Source of the DNA: Platanthera guangdongensis
Lineage: Eukaryota > Streptophyta > Magnoliopsida > Asparagales > Orchidaceae
Length of the DNA stretch: 64,000 nt
Reading direction: 5' to 3'
NCBI GenBank assembly: GCA_039583875.1
Contig: CM077166.1
Span: 84,938,564-85,002,563 of the forward strand
Shown: piece after piece, positions 11,353-22,555 of the stretch
Layout of the letters: every line of letters begins with the position of its first letter
Numbering within the stretch: position 1 is the first letter of the stretch
Made by a program: the position numbers and the translations under genes
The notes under the pieces: model-generated
What the model saw: the letters and a program-made list of their open reading frames with translations, nothing else
Told to the model about the DNA's origin: nothing
Databases searched by the model: none

Positions 11353-12653
11353 AAATTTCGAGTCGTTATTTGAAACTTTAGCGAATTATTAATTTTAGTT
11401 TTTTCAAAATATTTATGACCAAAATTAAACAAAAAAAATTTTCCAAAAAAAAAACAACTAAAAAAAGAGTAATTTATTTTCTACTAATTATTTCATATAT
11501 ATTTAGATATATAAAAAAACAACTGAAATGGCGTTGTTTCCAAAAAAAATAAAAAAAACCTATCAAACTAAAAACTTGAAACACCTATAAAACCAAAAAA
11601 AATCTAAAAACGAAAAACTTTTTTTAAAAAAAAATTTCATTATTTTTATGACAAAAAAATTCCAACACTAAAAAAAACCTCAAAATAAAAAAAAAACTTA
11701 AGAATCTAAAAACTTAAAAAAAATGAAAAAAAAAACACACAAAAACATATTAATAATAATAATAATAATAATAAAAACTATAAAAAAAACTTTAAAACTT
11801 AAAAACTTTTAAAAAAACCCACAAAACCAAAAAAAATAAAAATTTACGTCTATATGTTTTGTTTTTAACTTCTTCCTTTTCAAAAAAGCAAAAACATTTT
11901 ACCAAAAAAAAACAATAATAATAAATACCTTCAATAAAAAAAACCTTTTTATTCTAAAACTTATATATTTATTTGCATCGGCACGTTTCGCACACTAGGG
12001 GCTCGCTTATCTGTTCCACTCAACAACTAATACGTTAGCTTACGCGTCACTTACACATTTGCCCCTACCGCCCGCACAATTTAGGCCGAGTTTATCTTTT
12101 TCGTTTTATTTTTCTTTTATGTTTTTGCTACTTCTTCTAAAATAATGCAGAGTTTCAACCCGGGCCTCCCCGAACTCGTGTAAGGGTGGTTCTGACCCCC
12201 CTCCCCTTTATTTTGCCCATATTATATTTTGTATATTAATCGTTTCGTATACTTAGATTGTAACATTGGGGACAATGTTGAGTTTAAGTATGGGGGTGTA
12301 TTCTTAGTTTCCTATTTTCTACATCTTTATTTTCTGCACCTAAAAAAATATTAAAAACCCAAAAAAATTTTTTCCTTGTTTTTATAATCTAAAAACTCAA
12401 AAAAATTTATAAAACAAAAACTAAAAAATATATTATAAAACAAAAACTAAAAAAATTTATTAAACAAAAACTCAAAAACAAATTTTTTTTTCTTTTCCTT
12501 TGTAAATATTTTTTGTAAAAATAATTCTCTTTCTTCCCCGCCTCTTCTTATTTGTAAACCTCGCTTTTTAGCATGCCCGCGACGTTTGACTCATCGAACC
12601 AACCACCAAAAGAGTCTGTTCGCGGGCCACCATCGAGTTTTTACAAAAACTCG

Positions 12654-12694
<41 letters not shown>

Positions 12695-13756
12695 CCCAAA
12701 AATCCAAAAACAATTTGTAACAAATAAATCGAATTTCTCAATTCTTAACCCTTTTCGCTCTCCAACAATCTAGTTGCGAGATAATTTATAAGCGACTTAT
12801 TTTAATTCTTTTCTTACTATCCGTTTATTAATGGAGAACGATAAATTTAGATATCTGGGGTTAAGTTTTAAAAATTTTCGTATGCTTTTTTTATTTAAAT
12901 AATGTACCTGTTTTCAGCACCACTTCTAATCTATCTAAATAGTTTCATATTTATTTTGTTAAAAAAACAATCTTAGATTTCAAGTTATGATAACTCCCAG
13001 TTTCTTTTGAAATTTAGGAATGTTTAATTTATAAAAGTTGCTCTCAAAAGTTTTTTATTAAACCTAGTTTTATTTTTGAAAAAACTCTATCACCTTTTTT
13101 TTCATGTCATACTTGACATGATTTCGATTCTTAAAAGATCCTATGTCAATGAGAATAAGATTTCGTTCCATAAACATAGGCATCCAATATTTGAAAAGAT
13201 TATATGTTATGGAGTAAGAGGATAAAATTCATTACTCCTACACATATACATTGGATTATTATGAAGATGTTAAAAAAAATATTACGTTATGGAAAATAAG
13301 ATTTCGTTTTCCTAACATCCACATTCAAACCAAAAAATTTCATTAGATGTTCGAGCGAAAAAATATACCCTCGCCTCTAATTCAAAGCTTTCTTCATATA
13401 CCACGATATTCCCCTCCGCAAAATTCAAAAAAATTCTAGATTTATTTTTAAAATCTTTTTGAGAGTATAATTTGTAAATTAAATTATTTCCTTTAATTCT
13501 TCGAAGCTACAGTATCCTAAATCCAATCTATTTTTGTTAGCCTAACAAATAAAATTTTTTGCTATCTATTTGATTTTATGGAGAAGTTTTTAGCTGAAAC
13601 TTTTCCTTTATTTAAATTTTTGGCATAATTTAGTATTTAACTCTTATACCCCGGATATTTATTTAGATCATTCTTTCAATTAAGTCAAGCGGTAGATAAA
13701 CTTAGGATTTCCTTAATTTATTATAAGTTCATCTCCAACTTTTGCTCTGAAATAGC
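11353..13756 (+). other. E internal region, non-coding
   Basis: About 2.4 kb, very A-rich in its first half, with (AAT)n tracts near 11749-11774 and 12650-12692. I see no gag, protease, RT, RNase H or integrase motif in any frame. The stretch 12261-12296, ATTGGGGACAATGTT followed by TTTAAGTATGGGGG, is a signature I associate with the 3' internal part of Athila-like elements. An inverted-looking AT-rich block at 13100-13400 repeats CATAGGCATCCAATATTTGAAAAGAT-like strings loosely. Confidence 0.7.
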
Positions 13757-13779
13757 AAAAGCTTAAGTATGAGGGTATT
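13757..13779 (+). other. E polypurine tract region
   Basis: AAAAGCTTAAGTATGAGGG lies just before the 3' LTR start at 13780. It resembles the purine-rich block at 12283-12296. Confidence 0.6.
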
Positions 13780-13977
13780 TGATGAGTTATAAATATACGT
13801 GTTTTTATATACATTAAATAAGACGTATTAGTTTCTTTTAGTTATTTTTAGTTGTTTTTCCTTAATAAATTGCTTCCTTTTTTTAAATATTTTCTAACTT
13901 AGAGTTATTTTTGTTTCCTGATTTTTTCAGGAAAAATTGTCAAACAATCGGAGTACACACCCGCGTACTGTTGGTCA

Positions 13978-14482
13978 TGCCCGTGACCAGGGTGTGATAC
14001 GTCAAAATCCTGAGAAATGAACAATTTTTGAAGAAATAGAGTGACACGCCCGTGTCGCCCGAGTCACGCCCGTGACCCATGCCCGTGACCATTCAGATCG
14101 ACGAAATAGCGCTCAACGATTGTCGACCCAGCTGACACACCCAGTGACATGCCCGTGTCATTTGACAAGGGGCGTGACCCAAGCTCGTGACCATCAGCTC
14201 GACGTTTTTCGCTCGACGTTCGTCGAGCCAACCCGACACGCCTATAGTCACGCCCATGACCTAGGGCGTGACCCCGCCACCTGGCCCGACAAACAGCCGT
14301 CGATGACTTTCGACGCAAACGGCGCCCAATTCAACCTCCCCGACACGCCCACCGTCACGCCCATGACCTGGGGCGTGACCGCCGCTATTTCCTCCGCAAC
14401 ATCAAATCGTCGTCAGATCACCGAAATCAACTATGAATAGTGCTGACACGCCCCCTGACACGCCCGTGTCGGAGGGCGTACC
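13978..14482. repeat. Palindromic GACACGCCCGTGTC array, E 3' LTR
   Basis: The counterpart of 8470-8984, with the same order of palindromes and the same TCGACGA...GATTGTCG module near 14099. Some C-to-T changes have broken individual palindromes. Confidence 0.9.
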
Positions 14483-14498
14483 CGATGAATTTTTTTTC

Positions 14499-14506
14499 TA
14501 TAAATT
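14499..14506 (+). promoter_or_regulatory. TATA box, E 3' LTR
   Basis: TATAAATT, conserved in sequence and place with the 5' LTR copy although the flanks have diverged. Confidence 0.55.
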
Positions 14507-16439
14507 ACAGCCTTCTGTTTGAGCTACTGTTCCACTTTTTGGCACCATTTTGCATAGGGGCCGGCTGTTAGATTCATTTCCAAGCTATGTAAAGTTACTT
14601 TCTCCCCCTCTCTTATATTTTTTTAGCCTTCTGATTTTTGTTTTAGCTTAATAAATGTTTAGATTTTTGTCTCTTTATGTGGTTTTGGAATGGATCTAAG
14701 CCTCCCTTATGCAATCTTATTTCTTTTATTTTGTTTTAACATTATTTTTGTTCTCTTCCGCGCGTGCGCGTGTGTGTATGAGATCAATTTTCATGTTATT
14801 ATACTTAATTATTTCTTACTTAGTTTTTGTTAGACTTAGGCTTTTTCTAGCTTTTTATGCATTCCTATAAACCTATAAAAGCATTTTCAAAGTGGTTTTG
14901 ATTTTTCACTAACTTAGATTTTCCTTTTAGGTCGTAAAACTTTGTGTCCTTTTTACTTAATTTTCACTTTTTAACCACTTTTGCGGAGTTATAGGAACGT
15001 ATATATAGTTGTTTTAATTTTTCAAACACTTTATTTTCGCTTTTATTTTCAAAAACTTTTTTCCCGTTTAAATTTTATTTCTTCATTTTATGCATTTCTA
15101 CCGCATTCTATCGGTAGAAATATATTCATTTCAATTTTTCGAGCACTTACACTTTTCGTTTATTTGCAAAAACTTTTGTTCTTTTAAATTTTATTTTTAC
15201 TTTTTATTCAATTCTACTGCATTCTAGCGGTAGAAATGTAGTTGTTTTAATTTTTCAGTCACTTTGTTTTTCCTATTTTTTTGTACTTGTGCGTGCGTGT
15301 ATGAGTTAGTTTAAACTGCTTTCTTTCAATTCTATAGACTGCGTGCGTGTGTTGCATCTATTTTCGCATACTCGTTAAAAGTTAAATGGCGTGCTTTTAT
15401 TTCCCGCCTACTCATTTGAATAGGACTTGTACGTGTGCATTTTCATTTCTGTCGTGTGTGTGCGTATTTTAATTCTAGTAGAGTGTGTTTACTTTCTGTA
15501 GAGTGGGTGTGTTTTAATTTTATGTCGAGTGCGTGAGTGTTAGCTTTTATTTTCCGCCTACTCGCTAGGAGTTAAATGGCTGGATTTTATTTACCGCCTA
15601 CTCACTTGAGTTAAATGGTCGGTCTTTATTGTAATAATTGGAATGGACTTGTAATTGCATTTATTTTCTCTTACTCGTTTGAGTAGAACTTGCTTTCTTT
15701 TTCCCGCCCACTCATTTGAGCCGGGACTTGCACTTTTACAGCTTTTATTTCAGTCCTACTCGTTTGAGTAGGACTTGCAATTTACTGCTTTCCATTTACT
15801 GCTTTTATTTTCCTGCTTTATTTTATTGCTTTAATTTTCTGCTTTTTCATCGCTGCCATCCCCATTCCGATGAGTGGCTAACATTCTTAGCCCTCAGTAT
15901 TGAAGAGCATTGGGACAGATAAAATAGCTCAAAATAATTAAAGGTCCTTATTTTCTAATTAATTAAAATCACTTAAGGTTTGCCTAGGGTTTACGACGCG
16001 TAGGACCTCATAATCGATGTGTGGGCCCTATTTTCGTAGTCCATACGCTAGCTAGCCGAGAGGCCGTACATATGGACCGATCACCACTTGGTAAATGGAG
16101 TTCCGCACTAACCCTCGAGAGAGGAGGCACGCCAACTGTACCAGATCGGGTTCCCCACCCAATAGCGGGGTTCTTACCGTAATGCGGACATTAAGCGGAA
16201 TTCTTCGTCGGACGAGAGCCCGGTCAAATAGTCTTAGCGTTCAGGTGAGCGATAGTCCTAGAGATAGGTGAGCTCATTTTAGTGGAACCTCCACGGCCAA
16301 GTCTCCGCCTTAATTAATTAGAAACTTAGAATCTCTTTTTATTTAAAGTATATTTTAGTTCAATTATATTCGGTGCCATAGAGCTAAGCTCTTCATCGGC
16401 TCCACCTTTTTTATGCTTTCATTTTTATTGCCCCTTTTT

Positions 16440-16458
16440 ATTATATATATATATATAT
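16440..16458. repeat. (TA)n microsatellite, E 3' LTR
   Basis: About nine TA units, against about 31 at the same site in the 5' LTR. Confidence 0.9.
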
Positions 16459-16784
16459 TACCCGACAAGTAATTATCCGTAAAATAATAGTCCCCACCAG
16501 GGAAGAGTAGAAATAAACGAACCGACCCCGAGAACAATACGACCTCGATATTCCACCCGGAATATCCTGTACTACTCACGATAGGTGCACTTGCCTCCTT
16601 TCGTTAAAACTCGATCACATCATTTTATATCTAAATAAATAAATACGCGCGCCCCGTTTTCTAAATAAAAACCAAATCCGCTTTTCTACTTAAATAAAAT
16701 CGCCCGGGGCGTCGCGCATCCTCACCAATTTTTGGAGTTTTAACCGCATTAAGGTTTCGGACTTGATGCGAAAAATACCAATCA

Positions 16785-16876
16785 GAAATAAGAAGTGCTG
16801 GGCTCCAACATCTTTCCTTTCTCCGTTGCGCTGGGCCTCGAGAGCACCGACTGTTCTTTTTTTTCCTCCTGCTCCG
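16785..16876 (-). pseudogene. F Gag fragment, upstream of E
   Basis: The minus strand encodes a hydrophilic linker with EEKKEQSVLS and KGKMLEPSTSYF. It continues in frame at 8264 once E and one GAAAT are removed. It matches the region after the zinc knuckle in the Gag of A (EEKEKVVESTTS). It is cut at 16877 by A; the bases before A are CTCCG, which should recur after A's 3' LTR outside this window. Confidence 0.75.
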
Positions 16877-16953
16877 TGTAACAGCCCAAAAATCGTAATC
16901 GAACGGGTCGTGTCCTAATGAATTTTTGGTGCCTTAATAAGGGTACAAGGCCT

Positions 16954-17280
16954 GGGACACTGGCGTGTCCAAGGCTGTGTCTTCCTCTGTGTTGGCCGGC
17001 TGTGTCCATAAAAGGACATGACAGGAAACATGGCAGAGACACGGGCGTGTCAAGCATGACACGGGCGTGTGCATGCCCATGTCACCACCCGTGTTCGCAA
17101 GGGACATGACAGTTGGTGTGGTGGTTATCTGTGACATGCCCCTACGTCACGGGCATGTCAGGACACGACACAAGCGTGTCAGTTAGAGACACGTGCGTGT
17201 CTTGACCTGTGTCCTTTTCTATGCTCGATGATCGTGCCTGTATCAGGGCACACAGCCTGGGAAACGGCCGTGTGCAACGT
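16954..17280. repeat. Palindromic array, A 5' LTR
   Basis: GACACGGGCGTGTC and variants recur (near 17038, 17057, 17143, 17167, 17190), looser than in C/D and E. A TGCTCGATGATCGTGCC piece at 17222-17237 matches the GCTCGATGGTCGTC module of the C/D array. Confidence 0.85.
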
Positions 17281-17333
17281 CGTGTTCGGCCCAGGATTGA
17301 GGAATTTTGGGCAGATCTGAGCCGTTTGTTTTC

Positions 17334-17343
17334 TTTAAATAAG
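17334..17343 (+). promoter_or_regulatory. TATA-like box, A 5' LTR
   Basis: TTTAAATAAG about 50 bp after the palindromic array. The match to a TATA box is weak. Confidence 0.3.
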
Positions 17344-18857
17344 ATCTGACGGACCAGGTGTGTTCCTGCTTTATTAAGGCTGGGAATTGAGGATTAATTC
17401 CTCATTTTCTCTTAATCTTTCTCTTTCTAAGGAGTTAGAGAGAGGGGAGAGCAAGGAGGAAGGAAGAGGAGGATTCCGGCCACCGGCGGAGCATCAGAGC
17501 ACTGAATCGAGAACCGAGATCGGATCTGCGGAGGAAATTCCCCTGCGAAGCTTTCCATCCGGATAAATTCCCATGTCGCAAAAGAGAATTACAAGGGTAA
17601 CAATCCTCTACTTGAGCATATGAAGCTCTCTTTATTTTGCATAAGGAAACCAGCTCCCGCGAGTGTGTGGTGATTGTGCAATGTTCCTTGGGGTTGACGT
17701 GATTAGTCCCCTTTGTGTTGCATATAGAGTCCGGAACCGAAGTACGGATATATGCATTGTGTGTGAAACCTACCCGGACGTGTTGGTATGGATCGGTGAT
17801 GTTGCATATTGTATGGTTTACCGGAGAAGACTCAGTGCTTTGTGTTTTCGGGTTTCTACACGGTAGATTGCAGCAGGGATCCTTGGGGATTAACTCCAAG
17901 GCGCACCCGGAAAACTGAGCGGAAATGTAGTTCTGCTAACTTGGCAGTCGGGGAGCCAGCCTTGAACATAACTGGGTTATGTGATGTTTGGAAATGTTTT
18001 CGGATTCGAGAGAAGCTTGGCCCGTGCGTACGTCTTAAAGTGTTTATGCAGAGTGAGCAACGGCAAGTGGAATCGGACCTGTGCTATATGGTTTGGTGCT
18101 AGAGACCCAAAAGAGGGACTGGTCGTTGGCATAGTCCGGAGTCTTAGACTGTGGTCAAAAAGACTAAAATGCTCATGATGTTGCCATCCCGGGGATGGTG
18201 GTGAAGCCACAGAATTGACCGGATTCACCGATAATGTGCCCTGAGTGCACGGGGTGTTTGGCCGTGCGAGCCGACACCTGTGGCGAAGTATGTTTGTACT
18301 TTATTATTTAGCTGGGCTAATGAAATGCAGGGAAGGAGCACCGCCGTCCCGAGTAAGGGGCGGGGTCGTTATAATTTCGTCGGCTTTGGCTGACCGTTAC
18401 TTTGTTTGCTACCGTGCGGTGGAATGTTGCTCGCAGGTGCCGCGGAGCCAAGTACCAAATAGCGGGCTGAAGCCCATGTTGCTGAGCTGGCACTCGAAGG
18501 CCAAAGCAAATTGTTGTTTTTTTTATTTTTGTCATGTATGGCCGGCATGCGAGCCGATGTATGTAAATCATTAATTTGTTAATAAACTCTTGTAAGTCCA
18601 TAAGGTCAAGTACTTTCAGTGTATTTGTTATTTCATTCCTATGGTAGTTTGTGGACATTCATGATAGTTGTTATTCAATTATGGGTTCTTTCCGACTGTT
18701 TAAAAGCTTCTGCTAGAATGCTCTGTGTTAGGGCGAGTAGTTATAGTTGGATTTTTGATATTCTTATATAACACTTCCGACTGTCCGTGGTATATGGCGT
18801 TGGGTTCCAGCTGGACCTTCTGTTGTATGCCATTCGATAGATGGCGGTGTTACAATT

Positions 18858-18867
18858 TGGTATCAGA
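18858..18867 (+). other. A primer binding site
   Basis: TGGTATCAGA, 3 bp after the LTR end, matches the complement of the plant initiator tRNA-Met 3' end over 10 bases. The leader 18868-19077 that follows holds no gene; it has a small palindrome GCACAT-GT-ATGTGC near 18926. Confidence 0.8.
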
Positions 18868-19077
18868 CTTCGGTGTCGGTCCTTTTTATTTGAATTTGTG
18901 GGCGAATTCTTTTAAGGGGTGGTGAGCACATGTATGTGCGTCATCGTTATAACATAAAAGAAACCATGAATGTCCACATAGGAATGAAAAATACACTTGT
19001 TTTGAGAAACCTGATTGTTCCAATGATTACTTTTAGCAATCTGTTTGTTGCCTAATCAAGGGTTTATGCTATTATAG

Positions 19078-20247
19078 GCAGCTAGGAGCATTACTGGGCA
19101 ATCGGAACGTCCGCGATTTGCGGAAAGTAGTGCACTGAATGACGTGCCTACAACACCTCCTTCAGCCGAAACCATCAGATTGGTGGCTGAAGCAGTCTTT
19201 GCTCTGATAAATGCCCAACCTATAGGGCAAATACAACATGCACCACCTATTAATGAGCAAGAACCGATTAGGGTGGCAGAGCCGGGAGTGGTAGAACGCG
19301 TGGTAGTTGATCAAGTAGCACCAAGGAGAGCTACAGAGAAGCAGCTCAAGCACATAATGAGCTTTAATCCTACGATGTTCGACAGGATTGGAACGCCAAC
19401 TCAAGCTGAGGATTGGCTCTTTACGATAAAGAGAGTCTTGATGGCCACGTTAACTGAGGAGTGGCAGAAGACCACCATAGCGACCTTCCTATTGGCTGGT
19501 GAGGCGAGGCTGTGGTGGAAAGAGTTGGAGGTTCACCTCTTAGTGGGAAGGCAACTTGCAGATGTGCATATGGAGGAATTCTCAAGGTTGTTCTTGGCCA
19601 GATATCTATCATTTGCTGGGAAGCTTGAGATGGAGAATCAGTACCTTGGCTTGACTCAGGGAGATAGAAGCGTGGATGAGTATCTCCACGGGTTTACACG
19701 GTTGGGTCGTTATTCCGGTGCTACGTTTACTGAGGAGGTGCGGAAGACCAACCGATTTTATGAGGGTCTAGATGGCGACCTACATCTACTCCTTGCTGGG
19801 CCTAAGGCGCAGGGCTTCCTAGCCTTGGTCAATTCGGCCCGGTCATTGGAAAAGGTCGTGAAGAAAGTGCAAGAGAAGAAGGACCCAGGGGAAAAGAAGT
19901 CAGTGTTCAAAGTGTTGAATACAAAGTTGAGTTTCCGCAAATGGAACAAGAAGCCGAAGACTTCGATCTCAGTCCCTTCGTCTGGTGTGACGGGGGCAAC
20001 CATAAGTCGAGTCCCAGGAGCTTGCTACAACTGTGGAAGGATGGGGCATTTTGCTCGTGAATGTTGGAGCGGACGTGAAAAGACCGAGAGGAAGCTTGCA
20101 GCAACATATGAAGAAAAAGAGAAGGTGGTGGAGTCAACCACATCCCATCATGCTCTAGCCCAGCCTAGAGTATATAATCTTGGTCTGCAAGAGGCCATAA
20201 AACAAGCTGACATGGTGACAGGTATGAGTTATGTTATAGTAGTTTAA
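19078..20247 (+). pseudogene. A Gag, open but with no start ATG
   Basis: Structural Gag of about 390 residues. The frame opens at 19078, right after TTATAG, the point where C and D have ATGGCGAGA; here the ATG is lost (CAGCTAGGAGC). The central Gag domain spans roughly 19320-19800, with DRIGTPTQAEDWL, ARLWWKELE and LGLTQGDRSVDEYL. One CCHC zinc knuckle, CYNCGRMGHFAREC, lies near 20025-20066. The unspliced frame stops at 20245-20247; splicing at 20221 would continue it into protease. Otherwise the frame is free of stops. Confidence 0.85.
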
Positions 20248-20299
20248 CTTTATATAGTTGTTAACTTTTTATATGTTAACTTTTAAATGTTGGTGCTAG
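20222..20299 (+). other. Putative gag/protease intron of A (78 nt)
   Basis: The donor ACAG|GTATGAGT and acceptor GTGCTAG|GCTTTG bound 78 nt of AT-rich, stop-containing sequence. Removal leaves the glycine codon split at phase 1 and restores one frame from Gag to protease. F has the same arrangement with the same acceptor context, and C/D have a 94-nt counterpart. Confidence 0.55.
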
Positions 20300-21548
20300 G
20301 CTTTGTGTTTATATTTGATTGTCCGGCGAGAGACATGTTTGATACGGGAGCTTCACATTCCATCTAGTCCGAAAGATTCGTATCGCGCATCAGAGTCCCT
20401 TCCTCGATGGTAAAAGACAAGTTGGATGTGTTGTTACCCAATGGGTGCTCAATGCGCTCGGATAGAATCCTTGTGGTAAAGATACGGATTGCGGACCAGG
20501 AGTTTGATTTGCGAGCGTCAGTACTGCCGTTAGTAGAGTTCGACATAATCTTTGGTATGTACTGGCTCTCGGAGCAGTGAGCATGCATTGATTGCAACCG
20601 GAAGGAGGTTAAGTTGGGGCTGAATACTGATTGGGAGAGTATGTTTGCGGGTATGAATGGGTCGAGTAAGAATTTGATGTCGGCCCTTCTAGTGATCAAG
20701 GCAGTTCGGTCTTGGGCAGAGCTGTTTGTCGCATTAGTGCAGGCTTCAACGCATAAGCCATGTCTGGGCAGTATTCTGGTTGTGTCCAAGAATCCTGATG
20801 TGTTCCCAGATGATCTCCCAGGAGACCCTCCTCAGCGGGAGATTGATTTTACAATTGAGCTTATGTCGGGTGCCAAACCGGTATCACGCTCTCCATATCG
20901 GATAGCGCCAATAGAGATGGCGGAGCTGAAGGTGTAACTGCAAGAGTTGTTGGAGCAAGGGTATGTGCGTCCAAGTTCATCGCCTAGGAGGGCACCGGTC
21001 CGCTTCGTTAAGAAGAAGGATGGGAGCTTGCGACTCTGTATCGACTATTGGGAATTGAACAATCTTACGGAAAAGAATAAGTATCTGATCACAAGGATTG
21101 ACGATCTATTTGATCAGATGGTCGGGTCAACAGTATATTCGAAGTTAGATCTGAAATTCGGCTACTACCAATTAAGGATAAGGGAAAGCGACATCCAAAA
21201 GACAGCGTTCAGCACGCAGTTTGGGCATTACAAGTTCACGGTAATGCTGTTTGGGTTGACCAATGCGCCATCCGTGTTTATGGATCTGATGAACAGGACG
21301 TTCAGAGAGTATCTGGACCGTTTCGTGATAGTATTTATCGATGATATCTTGGTGTACTCATAGTGTGAGGATGATCACTACAAGCATCTACATATGGTGT
21401 TGGAGACGTTGAGAAGGAATCAGTTGTATGCTGAGTTCTCCAAGTGTGAGTTCTGGTTATCCTCGGTAGCATTCCTTGGTTATATTGTTAGTGGAGAAGG
21501 GATAGCGGTGGATCCGGCAAAGATAGTGGCGATACGGGAGTGGCCTGT
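20300..21548 (+). pseudogene. A Pol, part 1 (protease and RT palm), broken by B
   Basis: Protease with MFDTGASHS (20334-20360) and a tail FGMYWLSE. RT begins about 20960 with [20 protein letters not shown], and the arginine usual before ELN is tryptophan. [13 protein letters not shown] and a complete catalytic box FIDDILVYS (about 21337-21363) follow. Stops lie at 20365, 20578, 20935 and 21361, all in one frame without frameshift. It ends at IREWPV where B is inserted. Confidence 0.88.
21544..21548. repeat. Target-site duplication of B (left copy)
   Basis: CCTGT here and at 62126-62130 flank B exactly. Removing one copy with B restores the codons of A. Confidence 0.9.
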
Positions 21549-21827
21549 TGTTGGAACCATCTTTCTGGTCCCTCCTAAAGTTCGAAACAGGATGCAGCCC
21601 GCACGTACTCTTCCTGAGCTACTACCCTGACCAGAGTCGGAGACCTAAAAAACAGACCGAGGGGTCTCAGCTCGGAGGTCCCACCTAAATGTTGGAACCA
21701 GCTTTTTGGTCCCTCCTAAAGTTCGAAACAGGATGCAGCCCCCAAGTACTCTTCCTGAGCTACTACCCTGACGAGAGTCGGAGACCTAAAAAATAGACTG
21801 AGGGGTCTCAGCTCGGAGGTCCCACCT
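21549..21827. repeat. 141-bp tandem duplication at the end of the B 3' LTR
   Basis: TGTTGGAACCAnCTTTnTGG starts at 21549 and again at 21690; the two units agree over about 138 bp with a few changes. The target duplication abuts the outer unit. The other LTR lacks this part, so I cannot tell whether the duplication arose before or after insertion. Confidence 0.85.
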
Positions 21828-22371
21828 CTTTCCTGGAAGAACTAAAGATATTCCCCTCCCTAGCCAATGTTGAGCTAGGTGCCTGTGAGGAAAATAGTGG
21901 AAAGGTTCAACAACCATCCCAAGCACTTTATCGGTCTATTTATAGGCCTCTGAATCTGATCTGCAAAAAACACTTTTGAATCATCCTGAAAAGACCAAAA
22001 CACCCTAGGTTGGGTCTGCCAACAGCCAAACTCCGTTTTTCTGGAGAGTTATACGCAGACCTCCCGGGGTAGAAGTGTAAAATAACCTGGGGCACAAAGG
22101 TAAAATCCCCCTTTGGGGTAAAAGTGTAAAGGCATCTTTTCTCCCATGCGGCGAGTGGGGAAGGCACTGCCGGGCGAGACGACCACCATGTCCGTCTCGC
22201 CGCCCTTTCGGCCTATGGGCTCTCTCGCCTCCTAGAATGATTTCGCCCACTAGGAGGTCTCTCCCACTTCAGAGGATCCCCCATCTCGCCTCCTATAGGT
22301 GGGCATCCTATCATCTCGCCAATCTCCCCTTCTCGCCCGCTGGACCACCTCTCGCGAGCCAAGGTTGTACA
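21549..22371 (-). repeat. B 3' LTR
   Basis: On the minus strand it opens TGTACAACCTTGGCTCGCG at 22371 and closes GGTTCCAACA at 21549. It is 823 bp, including a 141-bp tandem duplication of its last part. The segment 22016-22371 matches the 5' LTR remnant at 61768-62125, with about a tenth of positions differing by eye. Confidence 0.85.
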
Positions 22372-22388
22372 CAATCCCCGCTCTTTTC
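22372..22388 (-). other. B polypurine tract
   Basis: On the minus strand AAAAGAGCGGGGATTG directly precedes the 3' LTR start at 22371. Confidence 0.65.
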
Positions 22389-22487
22389 GAGGTTGCCCTA
22401 ACCTCAGAAAGATAAGTCCAACTGCGGCTTACGATGCTAGGATTCACTCATGAGAATCTTTGGTGGGCCCCCTCCCCCCCATGGGTC

Positions 22488-22496
22488 CTATAAATA
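22488..22496 (+). promoter_or_regulatory. TATA box of the first antisense gene of B
   Basis: CTATAAATA lies 60 bp upstream of the ATG at 22556, on the strand opposite to pol. Distance and sequence suit a plant TATA box with a short 5' untranslated region. Activity is not shown. Confidence 0.5.
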
Positions 22497-22555
22497 TGAG
22501 ATCCCAGCCTTCATTAGGGTCCCTTTTGTCTTTCTTTATTTCCTCCTCCTTTAGG

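Larger units (their letters stand above)
8270..16784 (+). mobile_element. E: non-autonomous Athila-like LTR element (LARD-type)
   Basis: Two LTRs of about 3.0 kb (8270-11328 and 13780-16784) both open TGATGAGTTrTAAATAT and close ATACCAATCA. They flank a 2451-bp internal region without gag or pol. The 5-bp duplication GAAAT flanks the element at 8265-8269 and 16785-16789. The primer site TGGCGCCGTTGCCGGGGA is of the Athila type (tRNA-Asp in the literature). Strand is set by the primer site on the left and the purine tract on the right. Such an element would need proteins from a coding relative to move. The LTRs differ at many scattered sites, so the insertion is not recent. Confidence 0.88.
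13780..16784 (+). repeat. E 3' LTR
   Basis: About 3.0 kb and colinear with 8270-11328, with scattered substitutions and small indels. The chief difference is the shorter TA tract. It ends ACCAATCA at 16784 and is followed by the duplicated GAAAT. Confidence 0.88.
2209..16876 (-). mobile_element. F: decayed chromovirus-like Ty3/gypsy element, interrupted by E
   Basis: F is read right to left. Visible parts are the gag end (16876-16785 and 8264-8195), a putative gag/protease intron, pol (8121-4749), a polypurine tract and the 3' LTR (4626-2209). E (8270-16784) lies inside its gag. A begins at 16877, so the start of gag, the primer site and the 5' LTR must lie beyond A, outside the window. The domain order PR-RT-RH-IN followed by a C-terminal chromodomain-like tail marks a chromovirus. 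Many stops and lost catalytic residues show that it is dead. Its protein is close to that of A, so F and A belong to related families. Confidence 0.85.
16877..18854 (+). repeat. A 5' LTR
   Basis: It opens TGTAACAGCCC, closes GGCGGTGTTACA and is 1978 bp long. A palindromic array fills 16954-17280, followed by a TATA-like box near 17334. The rest, 17345-18850, has a purine-rich leader (17427-17480) and no supported gene; the ORFs at 17435-18658 are not recognisable. Confidence 0.85.

Noticed and set aside
17435..18925. Several 60-150-residue ORFs on both strands in the A LTR
   Set aside because: They overlap each other on opposite strands, lack recognisable motifs and lie wholly inside the LTR.
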